Positions 35,631 to 47,130 are shown, counted from the stretch's first letter. The stretch: DNA of 64,000 nucleotides from Procambarus clarkii (GCF_040958095.1 NC_091160.1:34586410-34650409), one strand, 5' to 3'. Notes: generated by a model not told the origin, from the letters alone. Numbers and translations: made by a program.

Positions 35631-36080
35631 TGTGACCGACAGCCTCTTTGTTTATAAATTACTTTTTGTACGTGCACCGTCGTACATATATTGACTTAAC
35701 TGACCAGTCCTTCTAAGGGGGTCATTGGTGCGGTGGTCACGGTACTGTGTATGTTTAGGGGCGATCATAGGGCATATGACGAAGGCAAACCGGAGGGGAC
35801 AGTCCCTCCATCGCAAGTGAATCACACAAGGCTTATTGTAGAAGCGTTCTTAGTCTGTCTCGTATCCATTGGCTAGACCATGTTTAGTGTTCTATACTAC
35901 TGCCTTAAGTCTAGAGGTCTGAAACTACAGGCGGTGCCCTGAGAGAAATATGTCATGTATAATATAAACTATTATTCTTTATCGCCATTCGAAAAAAATA
36001 CAAAAACTAATATTTTTTTGTAATAAGAGTGTGAACTGAAGTGGAGGAGTGGTTGTAGTTGTTTAAGAGGGGAGAGAGAC

Positions 36081-36259
36081 CGGATTCACCATAGCCTGTG
36101 CCACTTGCCCCGCTCCTGTGCCAGGTAAGTCCACTACGGGCTCACCATAGCCCGTGCTACTTGCCCCGCTCCTGTGCCAGGTAAGTCCACTACGGGCTCA
36201 CCATAGCCCGTGCTACTTGGAACTTGATCCGAGTAGCTGAAGCTATAAACAACAACAAC
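36081..36259 (+). mobile_element. Family C SINE, multimer
   Basis: Two restarts of the 5' unit (each from CCCCGCTCCTGTGCCAGGTA to GTGCTACTTG) precede a complete 3' end with AACAACAACAACC. CAGGTAAGT is at 36122-36130 and 36178-36186. Confidence 0.8.
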
Positions 36260-36750
36260 CAGGTGAACCAAATTGGTAACCAACTTTTACCATAAAACCC
36301 CTGCCAGTGGCCGCGTAAATTTTGGTGTCCAGAGTTTGGTCCGCCGTCTGAGACCTGACGTGGCGGCCTGGCCCAGTGGTGGGGGGGGTGTTGAGTCAGG
36401 GAGGGGGGTACTGCTGTCCCCCCCTGCCCCCCTGTGGCTACACCTGTAACAGGTGTAGCCACGAGGGTGGGGGGGGGCGCTTTAGGGGTGATGGGGTTGC
36501 AATCGTCCCAAGCTCCCTTACCAACACCTGGGTCCCTTCACCACACCTACACCCCCCCCCCACACAACACTACTCGGCCCCAATCTCTCACACGCCCCCG
36601 AGAGCCCTGATAAAACCAGTGTACCCAACGTTATAATCACTATAACTTGCTATATCAATGAGAACATCATTGGAGTAGGGCGGGGGAATCGAACCCAGGG
36701 TAGCCGCGCACCTTCAGCACGCGCACCGCGCACCTTCACGCCCCAAGGGG

Positions 36751-36925
36751 GCCTCGTAGCCTGGTGGATAGCGCGCAGGACTCGTAATTCTGTGGCGCGG
36801 GTTCGATTCCCGCACGAGGCAGAAACAAATGGGCAAAGTTTCTTTCACCCTAAGTGCCCCTGTTACCTAGCAGTAAATAGGTACCTGGGAGTTAGTCAGC
36901 TGTCACGGGCTGCTTCCTGGGGTGT
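36751..36925 (+). mobile_element. tRNA-headed SINE (family A variant, Thr-like head)
   Basis: The head 36751-36821 folds well: acceptor GCCTCGT/ACGAGGC, T arm GCGGG-TTCGATT-CCCGC, and an anticodon loop CTCGTAA that would give CGT (Thr). The SINE body follows and is cut off by a G run. It is probably a SINE rather than a functional tRNA. Confidence 0.8.
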
Positions 36926-36956
36926 GTGTGGGGGGGGGGGGAGAGAGAAGAAAAAA

Positions 36957-37035
36957 AAAAAAAACAGTTGATTGACAGTTGAGAGGCGGGCCGAAAGAGC
37001 AAAGCTCAACCCCCGCAAAAACACAACTAGTAAAC
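36957..37035 (+). mobile_element. LINE 3' UTR fragment
   Basis: CAGTTGATTGACAGTTGAGA followed by GGCGGG and AACCCCCGC matches the 3' ends at 42600 and 55265. No coding part remains. Confidence 0.5.
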
Positions 37036-37265
37036 ACGTCGTGGTGTAGTGGCGCGACGCGTAAGAGTGATACAAGATTGTAGAGGAGTTGTACAAGACA
37101 ATTTTCACAATTAGACAACTTTAAGTTATCCCAGCTGCAGGTAGTCCCGGAGTCCCCCCCCCTACCCCCCTCTCCCTGGAATAGACGGGTATTGATCTTA
37201 GTCTCGCAGGGGGCGGCTCCACCACCCCCCCCCCCCAAGCCTCTCCTCTCGGCTATGGTACTCAC

Positions 37266-37321
37266 CGGTATCTTGTTAGGAAACTTGCCGCGAATGTTGG
37301 CCACTTCCTGCTTCCTGGACG
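37266..37321 (-). CDS. MAP1LC3C: LC3C-like ATG8 gene, exon 2
   Basis: A 56-base exon that would be missed without the gene model. It follows a pyrimidine-rich acceptor (TTCTCCTTCCAG at 37333-37322) and ends at donor GTGAGT (37265-37260). Joined to exon 1 it reads A-SRKQEVANIRGKFPNKIP, which corresponds to the first ubiquitin-fold strand region of LC3. KFPNKIP is the form I know from LC3C; LC3A/B have QHPTKIP. Phase is 1 in and 0 out, matching both neighbours. Confidence 0.9.
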
Positions 37322-37400
37322 CTGGAAGGAGAACAAGAACACATTAACACATGCTTGAAGAACACACCATAAGAACAAGCGCTTCAGCAGCATGTGTTAC

Positions 37401-37550
37401 CCTGGCCTAGCCTAGCCTAACCTGGCCTAGCCTAGCCTAACCTAGCCTAGCCTAGCCTAGCCTAACCTGGCCTAGCCTAGCCTAACCTAGCCTAACCTAG
37501 CCTAACCTGGCCTAGCCTAGCCTAACCTAGCCTAACCTAGCCTAACCTAA
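37401..37550. repeat. Degenerate CCTAA-type pentamer array
   Basis: Thirty consecutive pentamers in strict register: 16 CCTAG, 10 CCTAA and 4 CCTGG. CCTAA is the arthropod telomere unit (TTAGG on the other strand), so this looks like a degenerate interstitial telomere-like array. It lies 80 bases upstream of the exon 2 acceptor. Confidence 0.85.
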
Positions 37551-37802
37551 ACTGCACAGTATGTAGCACAAGCCTGGAACCCTCCTTCCTCAAAATATAA
37601 AGATTAACAAAGGTTCACAGGTCGACGCCTTTGCTACACGACTGGACAAAGTTTGTAATATTACGACAACAGAGGGCTTTAACGTACAAATTTTATATAG
37701 CAGACATTTTTCTTTATAGAACCCACATTAATAACAAAAAAAATTGCAGTTATCTAGGTGTAATTTACAACACTTACCTACCCCCCCCCCCCCCCAAGTG
37801 TA

Positions 37803-37967
37803 AATTTTTTTTTTTGAGATATATACAAGAGTTGTTACATTCTTGTACAGCCACTAGTACGCGTAGCGTTTCGGGCAAGTCCTTAATCCTATGGTCCCTG
37901 GAATACGATCCCCTGCCGCGAAGAATCGTTTTTTCATCCAAGTACACATTTTACTGTTGCGTAATGT
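37803..37967 (-). mobile_element. tRNA-headed SINE (family B), 5' truncated
   Basis: In element sense it carries GGATCGTATTCCAGGGACC and GCCCGAAACGCTACGCGTAC, matching the 3' part of the copy at 54983. The tRNA-like head is missing. Confidence 0.75.
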
Positions 37968-39137
37968 AACTGCCTACCCCCCCCCCCTCAAGTGTGAATG
38001 TAACTATCCCCCCTCCCAAGTGTGAATGTAACTACCCCCCCCCCCTCCATACGAACTACAAAGAACTAAATGTGTTAACTTATTACTGTAACTCTACAGT
38101 AATCTGTATAAACAAACGAAAACAGATAAGGAAGAGTCCCGTAGGTCCACCCCACGGAGGAGGAGGAGGGGGGGGGAGGATACATAAACACACACAAAAG
38201 GTTACACATTATACAGTCAATATATAGAGTTGGTACACCATGTGTAGGCGAGGGAGCAGGAAAGGCCTTCGAGCGCGCGCTACAATTACTTCCGCGCGTC
38301 TAGGTCGTACGCCACGCCCGACACTGGTCACGTACACACATCTGTGTGTGCGTGTACTCACACGTACACACCTGCGTGTGCGTGTGCTCACCTCGCCCCG
38401 CCTGTCAGTAACTACGAGACAGGGAGAACACCTATACTCCCCACCTCCTGGTCGCATCTGGCGCGCGCGTCACCCCGTCTCAAATATCATATTTCTAAAG
38501 TTGTGGCTGGAATTGGGCCTCCACACCGACCTTCCCCTCACTTGCAGACCATCTGCACATGTACATAGAACACCCTACACCTTCCTTACACCCTAGTATG
38601 TCTCCAGCTTCCTCCAAAGTGAGCGAGTGAGCGAGCCTCCTTCAGCGTCACCTCAACATCTTATACTTTTATTCCTGTTCTTTCTTCCCTCTTCTGAGGC
38701 CGAGTTCCTTCAACCTTTTCTGTGAGGCCAGAACTGATAGGCCTCATAGCTCAGGCCTGTCAATTCCGGTACTAATCTAGTTGCTAAACTCTAAGACCAC
38801 TCAAGTTTACAAGGTGTGGGGTCCAGGCTGGAGCTACATACTCTAACGATCTCTCATAGGCAGTGTAGACGATTTTTAAAGCATTGTTTAGATTCTTAAA
38901 TGACGTTCTGATACTGACTTTACTTCCCACATGCTGCTGATGTTATCCCGTTAATGTGCGCGCCTGAACACTAACGCGCGCGCACCCCCCTGCCAAGTGG
39001 GTTTAAGAGGTTGCCTAACAGGAAGGCATTTTAGTCAGAATTTGTTCCAATCACTGACACGCCGCTACATCCTGCATACAACACTGTCGTACACCACACG
39101 ACCTCAACCACCCACTTACACTAGTACAACGTGACAC

Positions 39138-39265
39138 TTGGGCACGGGCTATGGTTGATGGGGTTCTGGGAGTTGTTCTACTGCCCAAGCCCGGCCCGAG
39201 GCCAGGCTTGACTTGTGAGAGTTTGGTCCACCAGGCTGTTGCTTGGAGCGGCCCGCAGGCCCACA
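39138..39265 (-). mobile_element. Hairpin repeat family E, copy 2, joined to a family C remnant
   Basis: Reverse copy with the AAGCC(T)GGCC near-palindrome. In element sense its end CCCCATCAA runs straight into CCATAGCCCGTGCC from family C, with the intervening bases deleted. Confidence 0.6.
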
Positions 39266-40052
39266 TACCCACCACAGCCCGGTTGGTACGGCACTCCTTG
39301 GAAGGAAACAATCTAGTTACTCCCATAGGTGGCGCAAGGCTACACCAGACTTGTAATAACTCCAGAAACAAGCTTGGGCCGGTTTAACAAGTAACTCCTA
39401 CCACGAGTGTCAAGTTCAACACCTGTCATTGGTCGTTATGAGCAGTGGAACAAGAGTCAAGAGTCCTGCTTCCTGCCCGAGCAGCGAGGGGTTCCTCGCG
39501 TCCTTCATGGCGCCACAGGACTCTTAACCCCCGCCCCTCCCCGTGTCGGAGAGTTCCTAGAAGTATCCAGGCGCCCCTGACGTCAACACTAATGTTTACG
39601 TCTGCCTGACCCGCTTACAGCAACGACAAACACGCCCACTTTACACATGCCGCCCGCCGCCGCCCACCCTCACTGACTGCCAGTTTCCCGCCCACCCTCG
39701 CTAAGCCCGCCTGCCCTCACCCTATACTCTGACTCTCGCTACACGCGTACACCCTCTTCCCCCCTTCCCTACCGCTACACTGTCACCCGTCACCTCCACC
39801 CACCCACCCCCAACCTTTCCCCTCAACACCCACTGCGCTACGCGCGTATACGTCCCAATCACCGCCACTTTCACTGTCGCACACAAGGCGGGTTTGTGCA
39901 TTACTCTTCAATTATTATTTCTTTTTTGGCAGGGATAATTTTGTGCGGGCCTGAAGCCTCTGGCTGGCCCACTTTAGGGGCCATGAGTTGTTTAAACTTT
40001 GCTCAATGTCAACAAATCTCTTGACTAGTTGTATATGAAAAGGATGCAAAGG

Positions 40053-40301
40053 GGAGCCGGTCGGCCGAGCGGACAGCACGCTGGAATTATGATCCTGTGG
40101 TCCTGGGTTCGATCCCAGGCGCCGGCGAGAAACAATGGGCAGAGTTTCTTTCACCATATGCCCCCTGTTACCTAGCAGTAAAATAGGTACCTGGGTGTTA
40201 GTCAGCTGTCACGGGCTGCTTCCTGGGGGTGGAGGCCTGGTCGAGGACCGGGCCGCGGGGACACTAAAGCCCCGAAATCATCTCAAGATAACCTCAAGAA
40301 T
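40053..40301 (+). mobile_element. tRNA-headed SINE (family A), well preserved
   Basis: Starts GGAGCCGGTCGGCCGAGCGG with B box GGTTCGATCCC, then the full body and a tail of CATCTCAAGATAACCTCAAG. The best copy for defining the family. Confidence 0.88.
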
Positions 40302-41149
40302 TATTCCAAGTTTCAGCCTAAATAGAAAGGGAGATTAATTTTCGTTGAAAAAAATCACATTTTCAGTAAGTTCCTACAATCACAAGTTTCAAATATAATC
40401 ATTCTATGACACTTTTCTGACACATTAGCATATAATAAAGAATCTGTTGCCGCGGATTTTCCAAAATGTTTAGTTTTACTAATACAAATAGTCAAAAGTT
40501 CCCCTAAAAAAATTATGCAAATATATCGTGTTTATTGATAATTATAAAAATCAATAAATGAACTTGGGAAAAACGCTGGTATGAGATTTTAAGAGAAACT
40601 TTACATATAATATGTAAGTTTCATGTTAATTGAATACAAGTTAAAGAGTAGTGACTACGTTCATATTACTTGAAAAATAAATCATTAAAAATTAAAGTCT
40701 AAGTTGCTGCCATCTCTGCGGCTAAGGTTGACATTAACCAATTTCCTCCAAAATTGGCACCCTTACAGATAGGCCTACGTGCAGTCAGGTGTACAAGTTT
40801 CATACAAATCGTCCGATAAACAAAAAAAAAAATCATTTTTTTTGTAACTAAAGGTTTTTTGGATAAAATTATTAAATATTTTTATTATATGCTATTGTGA
40901 TAGCTGAGAGTCAGACATGATTTCAGTTGACACTTATGTTTGATGTTAATTTTTGACCATTTTTTGGAAAAATTTTGACAATTCAATATATTTTTTTTCT
41001 CCCTATTTATGCTACGATGCTGAGACTTGGCCCAGATGAAACCCTTTTCATATACAACTCGTCAAAAAAGTTTGATTGAAATCGAACGAGTTTTCATTTA
41101 TTGCATATTTTTGGCATATTAGGAAATGATGCCCTTAAGTGTTGCTTGT

Positions 41150-41600
41150 TTCTGTTTTACTTGGGAGGAGTATGAGTATTTATGACTCGTATGGTCGCTT
41201 CAGGAAGATTTTGCCATATGTGTTTAACTTCTGCTCTGTTGAATCTAAGTTGAAATCTTAATGGGTTTGTAACTGTGTACTGTGTTAGATAATGTTCCAG
41301 TGTGTCTGGCATTTCTCCACAGTGCTGACATTTCCTCTCATCTTCCGGAACCTGTAAGCCTATTTCCCATGCACATGGGTATCCAAGCCTGATGCGATGT
41401 AAGTGCACTTCTGTTGCTCTACTGCTCCCTTTCATCAAACTAAGTGGTTCGTAGTTGGTGGAATTCTTGTACCAACCCGCAGATCCTGATGTTGTAACTG
41501 CTGTGTTGTGGTCACTGTACATCACCTGCATTGCTCTGTTTCTAATTACTTTCTCAATCTGTGATAGACTCTGGAACGCATCAGCTGTCACTATTTATAA
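41150..41600 (-). mobile_element. LINE ORF2 C-terminal relic
   Basis: A 144-codon open stretch with SLSQIEKVIRNRAMQ, an LHRIRLGYPCAW segment and CQHCGEMPDTLEHYLTQ, the C-x2-C...H zinc knuckle region of RNase H-bearing LINEs. The upstream reverse transcriptase is absent. Confidence 0.6.
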
Positions 41601-41699
41601 TGCTTGCCACAACAGCCTGATAGGTCGGTGGGGGGGGGGGGTGTGGAGGGGCCAGTTACAACAGCCGAGGGAAGTATACCAGCCCCCCCCCCCACAAAA

Positions 41700-41772
41700 G
41701 TCCACTACGGGATCGCCATAGCCCGTGCTACTTGCAACTTTTAGTTCCGGGTAGCGAATCTTAAACAACAGC
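41700..41772 (+). mobile_element. Family C SINE, diverged
   Basis: Both hairpins are visible with changes (ACGGGATCGCCATAGCCCGT), ending TTAAACAACAG. Confidence 0.6.
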
Positions 41773-41814
41773 CCCCACAACGTCTCAGCGTTGAGCACCG
41801 CGGTAGATACACAA

Positions 41815-42690
41815 AAATTATGAGGAGGATTAAGACGGAGGAAGACAGTATGAGACTACAAGATGACCCAGACTGCATGAATGGTCCAACAAATGGCTAC
41901 TAAAGTTCAGCCCCAGTAAATGTAAGGTAATGAAACTAGGCAAGAGAAACAGGAGGCCAGACACAGGATACAGAATGGGAGATGAAGGACTTCATGAAAC
42001 GGACAGAGAGAAAGATCTAGGAGTTGATATCACACCAAACCTGTCTCCTGAAGCCCACATAAAAAGAATAACGTCTGCGGCATATGCGAGGCTGGTTAAC
42101 ATCAGAACAGCGTTCAGGAACCTGTGTAAGGAATCATTCAGAATCTTGTACACCACATATGTAAGACCAATCCTGGAGTATGCGGCCCCAGCATGGAGCC
42201 CGTACCTTGTCAAGCACAAGACGAAGCTGGAAAAAGTTCCGACGTATGCCACTAGACTAGTCCTGGAGCTAAGAGGCATGAGTTACGAGGAAAGGCTGCG
42301 GGAAATGCACCTTACGACACTGGAAGACAAGAGTAAGGGGAGACATGATCACTACCTACAAAATTCTCAGAGGAATTGACACGGTAGATAAAGATAAACT
42401 ATTCAACACTGGTGGGACGCGAACAAGGGGACACAGGTGGAAACCGAGTACCCACATGAGCCACAGGAACGTTAGAAAGAACTTTTTCAGTGTCACAGTA
42501 GTTAAATGGAATGCATTAGGCAGTGATGTGGTGGAGGCTGACTCCATACACAGTTTCAAGTGTAGATATGATAGAGCCCAGTAGGCTCAGGAACCTGTAC
42601 ACCAGTTGATTGACAGCCGAGAGGCGGGACTAAAGAGCCAGAGCTCAACCCCCGCAAGGACAACTAGGTATATTAGGCGAGTACACACAG
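41815..42690 (+). mobile_element. LINE reverse transcriptase 3' half and UTR
   Basis: EKDLGVDITPNLSPEAHIKR, then YTTYVRPILEYAAPAWSPYL and MSYEERLREMHLTTLEDK, are the post-catalytic region of a CR1/jockey-like ORF2, followed by FFSVTVVKWNALG and a UTR with GTACACCAGTTGATTGACAG. One frameshift near 42330. The same family is at 53905. Confidence 0.75.
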
Positions 42691-42774
42691 CATGTACCCC
42701 CAGTTGTCAACGTGACTACCACCACACACACATTCCAACACTCCTTGCCAACCTCGGCACCACCTCTAGCACCG

Positions 42775-43030
42775 GGGGAGGGATGGGGGACGGTGGGGAG
42801 GGATGGGGGACGGGAGGGAGGGATGGGGGGGGGACGGGATAGAGGACGGGGACGGCGTAGGGGGGCTTGGACCCAATGGCATTACCGCCTACGGAAGGTC
42901 GTAGCACAAGAGGATGGCAGGGGCAGCGGGTGGGATGGGGGGGGTGGTGGGTCGGGGGGAGGAGGATAGGAGGTGCATGGAGGGGGGAGGGGATGGATAG
43001 GAGGTGCAGGGGGGGGAGGGGCTGTGATAG
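42775..43030. repeat. G-rich low-complexity region
   Basis: Irregular GGGGACGGGAGGGATGGG-like repeats and other G runs. The frames here are compositional artefacts. Confidence 0.8.
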
Positions 43031-43179
43031 AGGCCAAAGTGTGAGGTAGCAACAATGGATGATCTGAGGTACGCTGATGTCGGAGCCAGAGAACTAGACG
43101 GGTTTGGTCAAGACAGAGCAAGGTACACGAGACGCCCCCCCCCCCCACGAGGTATTGAGGCATCAATATAAGGCACTCG

Positions 43180-43380
43180 AGGCACAGGCGAGGAACTACT
43201 ACTACACTGTAGAGGAACCCACCAATATATGAATGAGTTTGGCTGGATATAAGTAGGAGCCGCCTGGCATGGGGCACCAATATAGGATCCGCCTCACATG
43301 GGCACCAATATAGGCGCCGCCTCACTCCTATATCACTCGTATCAACAGGTCTTCTGCAATTATCTTCATTCTTTTATCAT
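43180..43380 (+). mobile_element. CR1-like LINE 3' end
   Basis: GTAGGAGCCGCCTGGCATGG and CTTCTGCAATTATCTTCATT match the 3' UTR of the LINE at 5540-6956, with a local tandem duplication. Confidence 0.5.
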
Positions 43381-43403
43381 TTAAGGAGACCAAAAATTAC
43401 TAT

Positions 43404-43645
43404 GTTGAGGTTATCTTGAGGTTATCTTGAGATGATTTCGGGGCTTTAGTGTCCCCGCGGCCCGGTCCTCGACCAGGCCTCCACCCCCCAGGAAGCAGCC
43501 CGTGACAGCTGACTAACACCCAGGTACCTATTTTACTGCTAGGTAACAGGAGCATAGGTGAAAGAAACTCTGCCCATTGTTTCTCGCCGGCGCCCGGGAT
43601 TGAACCCGGGACCACAGGATCACAAGTCCAGTGTGCTGTCCGCTA
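43404..43645 (-). mobile_element. tRNA-headed SINE (family A), head truncated
   Basis: Full body and tail with duplicated TTATCTTGAGG. The tRNA-like head is cut at the high-coordinate end. Confidence 0.85.
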
Positions 43646-43772
43646 CTTACTAAGGGACAATATCACAACTACAGCCATAGTTTTAAATGCAGACACGACA
43701 ACTATGCACTTTATTGTAGCAGTAGACACATAGTTGGAATACCTGGTCCGAGGCGATATCCTTAGCCATGGC

Positions 43773-43986
43773 TTACAGCTATCCTGGATCCTTGAGTTTA
43801 CAGCTATCCTGGATCCTTGAGTTTACAGCCATCCTGGATCCTTGAGTTTACAGCTATCCTGGATCCTTGAGTTTACAGCTATCCTGGATCCTTGAGTTTA
43901 CAGCCATCCTGGATCCTTGAGTTTACAGCTATCCTGGATCCTTGAGTTTACAGCTATCCTGGATCCTTGAGTTTACAGCTATCCTG
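43773..43986. repeat. 25-bp tandem repeat
   Basis: About 8.5 units of GTTTACAGCTATCCTGGATC plus CTTGA, nearly identical; a few units have CCATCC instead of CTATCC. Confidence 0.95.
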
Positions 43987-44127
43987 TAAACTCTTGCTAG
44001 AACAGCACCCAGAGTGGGAGGGGGGGGGGGAGGAGCAAGGAGTAGCAAGTGCTGAATGTTATTTTTTTTTAATTGGTAGTAAAAATGGAGAGATGCAGAT
44101 GAAGGAAAAGTGGAGGTAATGTGAATA

Positions 44128-44243
44128 GTTAGTGTGTGTGTGTGTGTGTACGTGAGTGTGTGTACGTGAGTGTGTGTACGTGAGTGTGTGTACGTGAGTG
44201 TGTGTACGTGAGTGTGTGTACGTGAGTGTGTGTACGTGAGTGT
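44128..44243. repeat. (GT)n and GTGTGTGTACGTGAGT minisatellite
   Basis: A short (GT)n run expands into about seven 16-bp units. Confidence 0.93.
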
Positions 44244-45171
44244 CACAGGTGATACACAGGTGTGCCCGCGTGTAAGGTAGCTAAGTTAAGCTCCCTCTAT
44301 TGCCAAGTGACCCGTGTTTATGAGAGGTTCTTCACGTGTATTTCAGCACGCCCACATCCGAAGCAACATACATGCTCGCTTGACTACTATGTACAGGTTT
44401 TCTTGCAGGGTCAAATTTTACGGAGAGAGGGAGGGAGAAGGAGAATGAGGGGGGGGGAGGCCCCAGATATTAAACCCCCCCTCCCACTCTCTCTCAACCA
44501 ACACACCAACCATGCAAGTCACATGTAAACACAAGAAAAGCGCACATATTGAACCCCGCCAGTTGTGTGACCTTCAGAATTAAGGTGGTGGTGGTGGTGG
44601 TGGTGGTGGCGGTGGTGGTCAGAGATAACAGGAACACACCCATTACACCCGCCATCACAGGATACAGCAATCCATGGCGCCCAATCCGAAACTCGATAAG
44701 ATTACAGCACATTTTCCCCCCCCTTGATATCATCGACGATGGGCGCTGCGCAGTTTGTTCAAGAGGCCGTGTATTCTGGTGTGTGGGGGGGGGAGGGGAT
44801 GGAGGGGGTGTGTGTGTGAAGGGGGGAGGGAGGGTGTGTGTGGGGGGGGGGGAGGGAGGGTGTGTGTGGGGGGGAGAGGGGGTGTATGAGAAGGGGGTGT
44901 GTGAAGGGGGTGGACTGGGGGGGGGTGAGGGGGGCCATGAGGGGCGCCAGGGGACCGTGACACTACAGTATATGATGTAGTATGTATATGTGTATGTATA
45001 TGCGCTTCAGTATGTATATATATGCTGCTTAGGAACCATCTCACTCCAGTGTGTTTACCTGTGACGTCACAGGGTCCTGGCTAGGGGGAGGGTGGGGTGC
45101 TGCCTCGCCTGCCTCTGGTCCACAACGCTGCCTCTGCCGACGGCTGTATGCACTCTTGAAGGGCAGTTTGA

Positions 45172-45235
45172 TGATGTTTAAGATTCGCCACTTAGAACAA
45201 TAAGTTCCAGTAGCACGGGCTATGGTGAGCCCGTA
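45172..45235 (-). mobile_element. Family C SINE, 5' truncated with target-site duplication
   Basis: Bounded by a perfect 10-bp duplication GGCAGTTTGA (45162-45171, 45236-45245). Only the two-hairpin 3' module is present, as expected of an incompletely reverse-transcribed retroposon. Confidence 0.85.
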
Positions 45236-45248
45236 GGCAGTTTGAGTG

Positions 45249-45517
45249 CTCTGGGGCCAGATTCACGAAAGCACTTACGCGAGCACTTACGAACGTGTAC
45301 ACCTTTCCGCAATCTTTGACGGCTTTGGTTACATTTATTAAACAGTTTACAAGCCTGAAAACTTGCCAATCAACTGTTGCTATTGTTATAAACAGCCTCC
45401 TGGTGCTTCGGAGCTCATTAACTGTTTAATAATTGTAAACAAAGCCGCTAAAGATTGAGAAAAAACGGACAGGTTCGTAAGTACTTGCGTAACTACTTCG
45501 TGAATCTGGCCCCAGGA
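45249..45517. mobile_element. MITE with long inverted repeats (GGGGCCAGATTCACGAA)
   Basis: About 100 bp of the left end (GGGGCCAGATTCACGAAAGC...) is the inverse of the right end (...TTCGTGAATCTGGCCCC). I see no clear target duplication and no transposase. Confidence 0.75.
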
Positions 45518-45649
45518 TACGAAGGAATTGTGGTAAGAGACTGAAAAGCCGTCGCCCAGAAGCTGAAGCTCGCCGTGCAAGCACAAGCGACCTGTACAGT
45601 GAGGCAGGAGTTAATATATTTGCCAAACTGGAAACGCAGGCGATGAGTC

Positions 45650-45720
45650 ACAATAACGTGGCTGATGTATGTTGACCAGACCACACACTGGAAGGTGAAG
45701 GGACGACGACGTTTCGAAAT
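45650..45720 (+). repeat. Family G repeat, partial
   Basis: Includes AATAACGTGGCTGATGTATG and GTTGACCAGACCACACACTG, a repeat found whole at 46195 and as an inverted pair at 57187. Confidence 0.6.
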
Positions 45721-46194
45721 TTGCAGAGATACCCGCAAACGTTGGTCCAAGAATAGTAGAATGCACTGAAAGAAGAAGTCGTAAAAGCCACCTCCATCCC
45801 CTAATTAAGTCCAGTTTCCATCAAGAATGTGACCGTCAGATTAAAATTATAACGTCACAGGTACAGGGGCTTAATAAACTAGACCTCAATGACAGTCATC
45901 GGTCGACTGAGACGACTGGCGACTGTCTATAAGAGACAACCCCCACCCCCCTAGTCGTCTCAGAAGCCTCACCAAGGAGCACGACAACTAGGATACTCTT
46001 CTGAAAACCTGGAGAGAGAACTAAGAATCTCTTCACCATATTCAAGAACATGGTTGAACAGGGCGTGGAGGGAGGAGGAGGGGTAAATAAGCCACAGGCA
46101 AGTAATCGTCACACTTCAGTGTACAAATGTATTACAGGGAAAAACAGGATTACACAAGAGTACAGTTGATACATGAACACACTAAGCAAGACTA

Positions 46195-46275
46195 TGTTGA
46201 CCAGACCACACACTAGAAGGTGAAGGGACGACGACGACGTTTCGGTCCGTCCTGGACCACTCTCAAGTCGATTGT
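46195..46275 (+). repeat. Family G repeat
   Basis: Runs from GTTGACCAGACCACACACTA to the TCTCAAGTCGATT end, with one GAC triplet added in the GACGACGACG stretch. Confidence 0.7.
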
Positions 46276-46396
46276 CTAGCCTCTTAAGCAAGACTAGCCT
46301 CGTGTCATTGTATTAATACAGCTGGTAAGGCGGACTCAGGAGCTAGAGCTCAAGCCTGCAAGCAAATTCAGCCTAGTGTACACGCATCATAACAGA

Positions 46397-46590
46397 GCCC
46401 GCTCCTGTGCCAGGTAAGCAAGCAACAGCCTGGTGGACCAAACTCTCACAAGTCAAGCCTGGCCTCGGGCCGGGCTTGGGGAGTAGAAGAACTCCCAGAA
46501 CCCCATCAACCAGGTAAGTTACGGGCTCACCATAGCCCGTGCTACTTGGAACCCGTTCCGAGTAGCTGAATCTATAGCAACATCATCATA
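46397..46590 (+). mobile_element. Family C SINE with a family E insertion
   Basis: CCGCTCCTGTGCCAGGTAAG is interrupted by family E (about 46419-46510). The C element then resumes, after a second CCAGGTAAG, with both hairpins and CTATAGCAACATC. The repeated CCAGGTAAG may be the insertion duplication. Confidence 0.7.
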
Positions 46591-46864
46591 CAAACACACA
46601 CATCATGATGCTTATAAAGACACCTGCAACTAATCACCTTATCAGCGAACGGTCGTTACCCGGGTCGTTAGGTCTCTAATCTCTGCCTGACTAAACTACC
46701 ATTGATAACAGGCGTTAAGTGGCTCCCACTTAACTACCACACGACTCTGTTAACAATGCCAATTGCCACAAATGCAGCTACGCTAGATAACTACCGCCAG
46801 CGACATCCGGATTGTTAAGCAGTGAATCATCGGCATCTTATAAGACCATGGCATGTGTGTGTGT

Positions 46865-46925
46865 ACTCACCTAGTTGTACTTCCGGGGGGTTGAGCTTTG
46901 GCTCTCTGGTCCCGCCTCTCAATTA
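46865..46925 (-). mobile_element. LINE 3' UTR fragment
   Basis: In element sense it reads GAGAGGCGGGACCAGAGAGC and ends ACAACTAGGTGAGTACAC, as at 42600-42690. Confidence 0.5.
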
Positions 46926-47038
46926 TAGCACCACAGGGACAATAAGTCTAGACGGCAGGGGGATAGAAGCTTCAACTTTGCAGGGGGAATGGTCTGGGGA
47001 ACAAGACGAACATAGGCATAGGGACGAACTCCTTTTGA

Positions 47039-47130
47039 CCATGTCGTAGCTCAGTCGATTAAGGCAGCGTCTGGGGATGCTCTCGGACGCAGGTTCGAAT
47101 CCTCGTCACGGCCCTTGTGGATTTGTTCGA
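47039..47130 (+). mobile_element. tRNA-only SINE (family F), full length
   Basis: A box GTAGCTCAGTCGATTAAGGC, B box GGTTCGAATCC and the tail CCTTGTGGATTTGTTCG. The best copy for the family. Confidence 0.78.

Larger units (their letters stand above)
19936..37265 (-). other. Intron 2 of the LC3-like gene
   Basis: A 17.3-kb intron between phase-0 exon ends. Nearly half is a Ty3/gypsy element lying in the same orientation as the gene. The remainder is minisatellites, a LINE relic, several small SINEs and C- or G-rich spacer. Confidence 0.85.

Noticed and set aside
36751..36821. Functional tRNA-Thr gene
   Set aside because: The cloverleaf is good, but it is continuous with a SINE body and the D-arm spacing is short, so a SINE head is more likely.
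37401..37550. CRISPR-like array
   Set aside because: There are no spacers; units are contiguous 5-mers in a eukaryotic genome.
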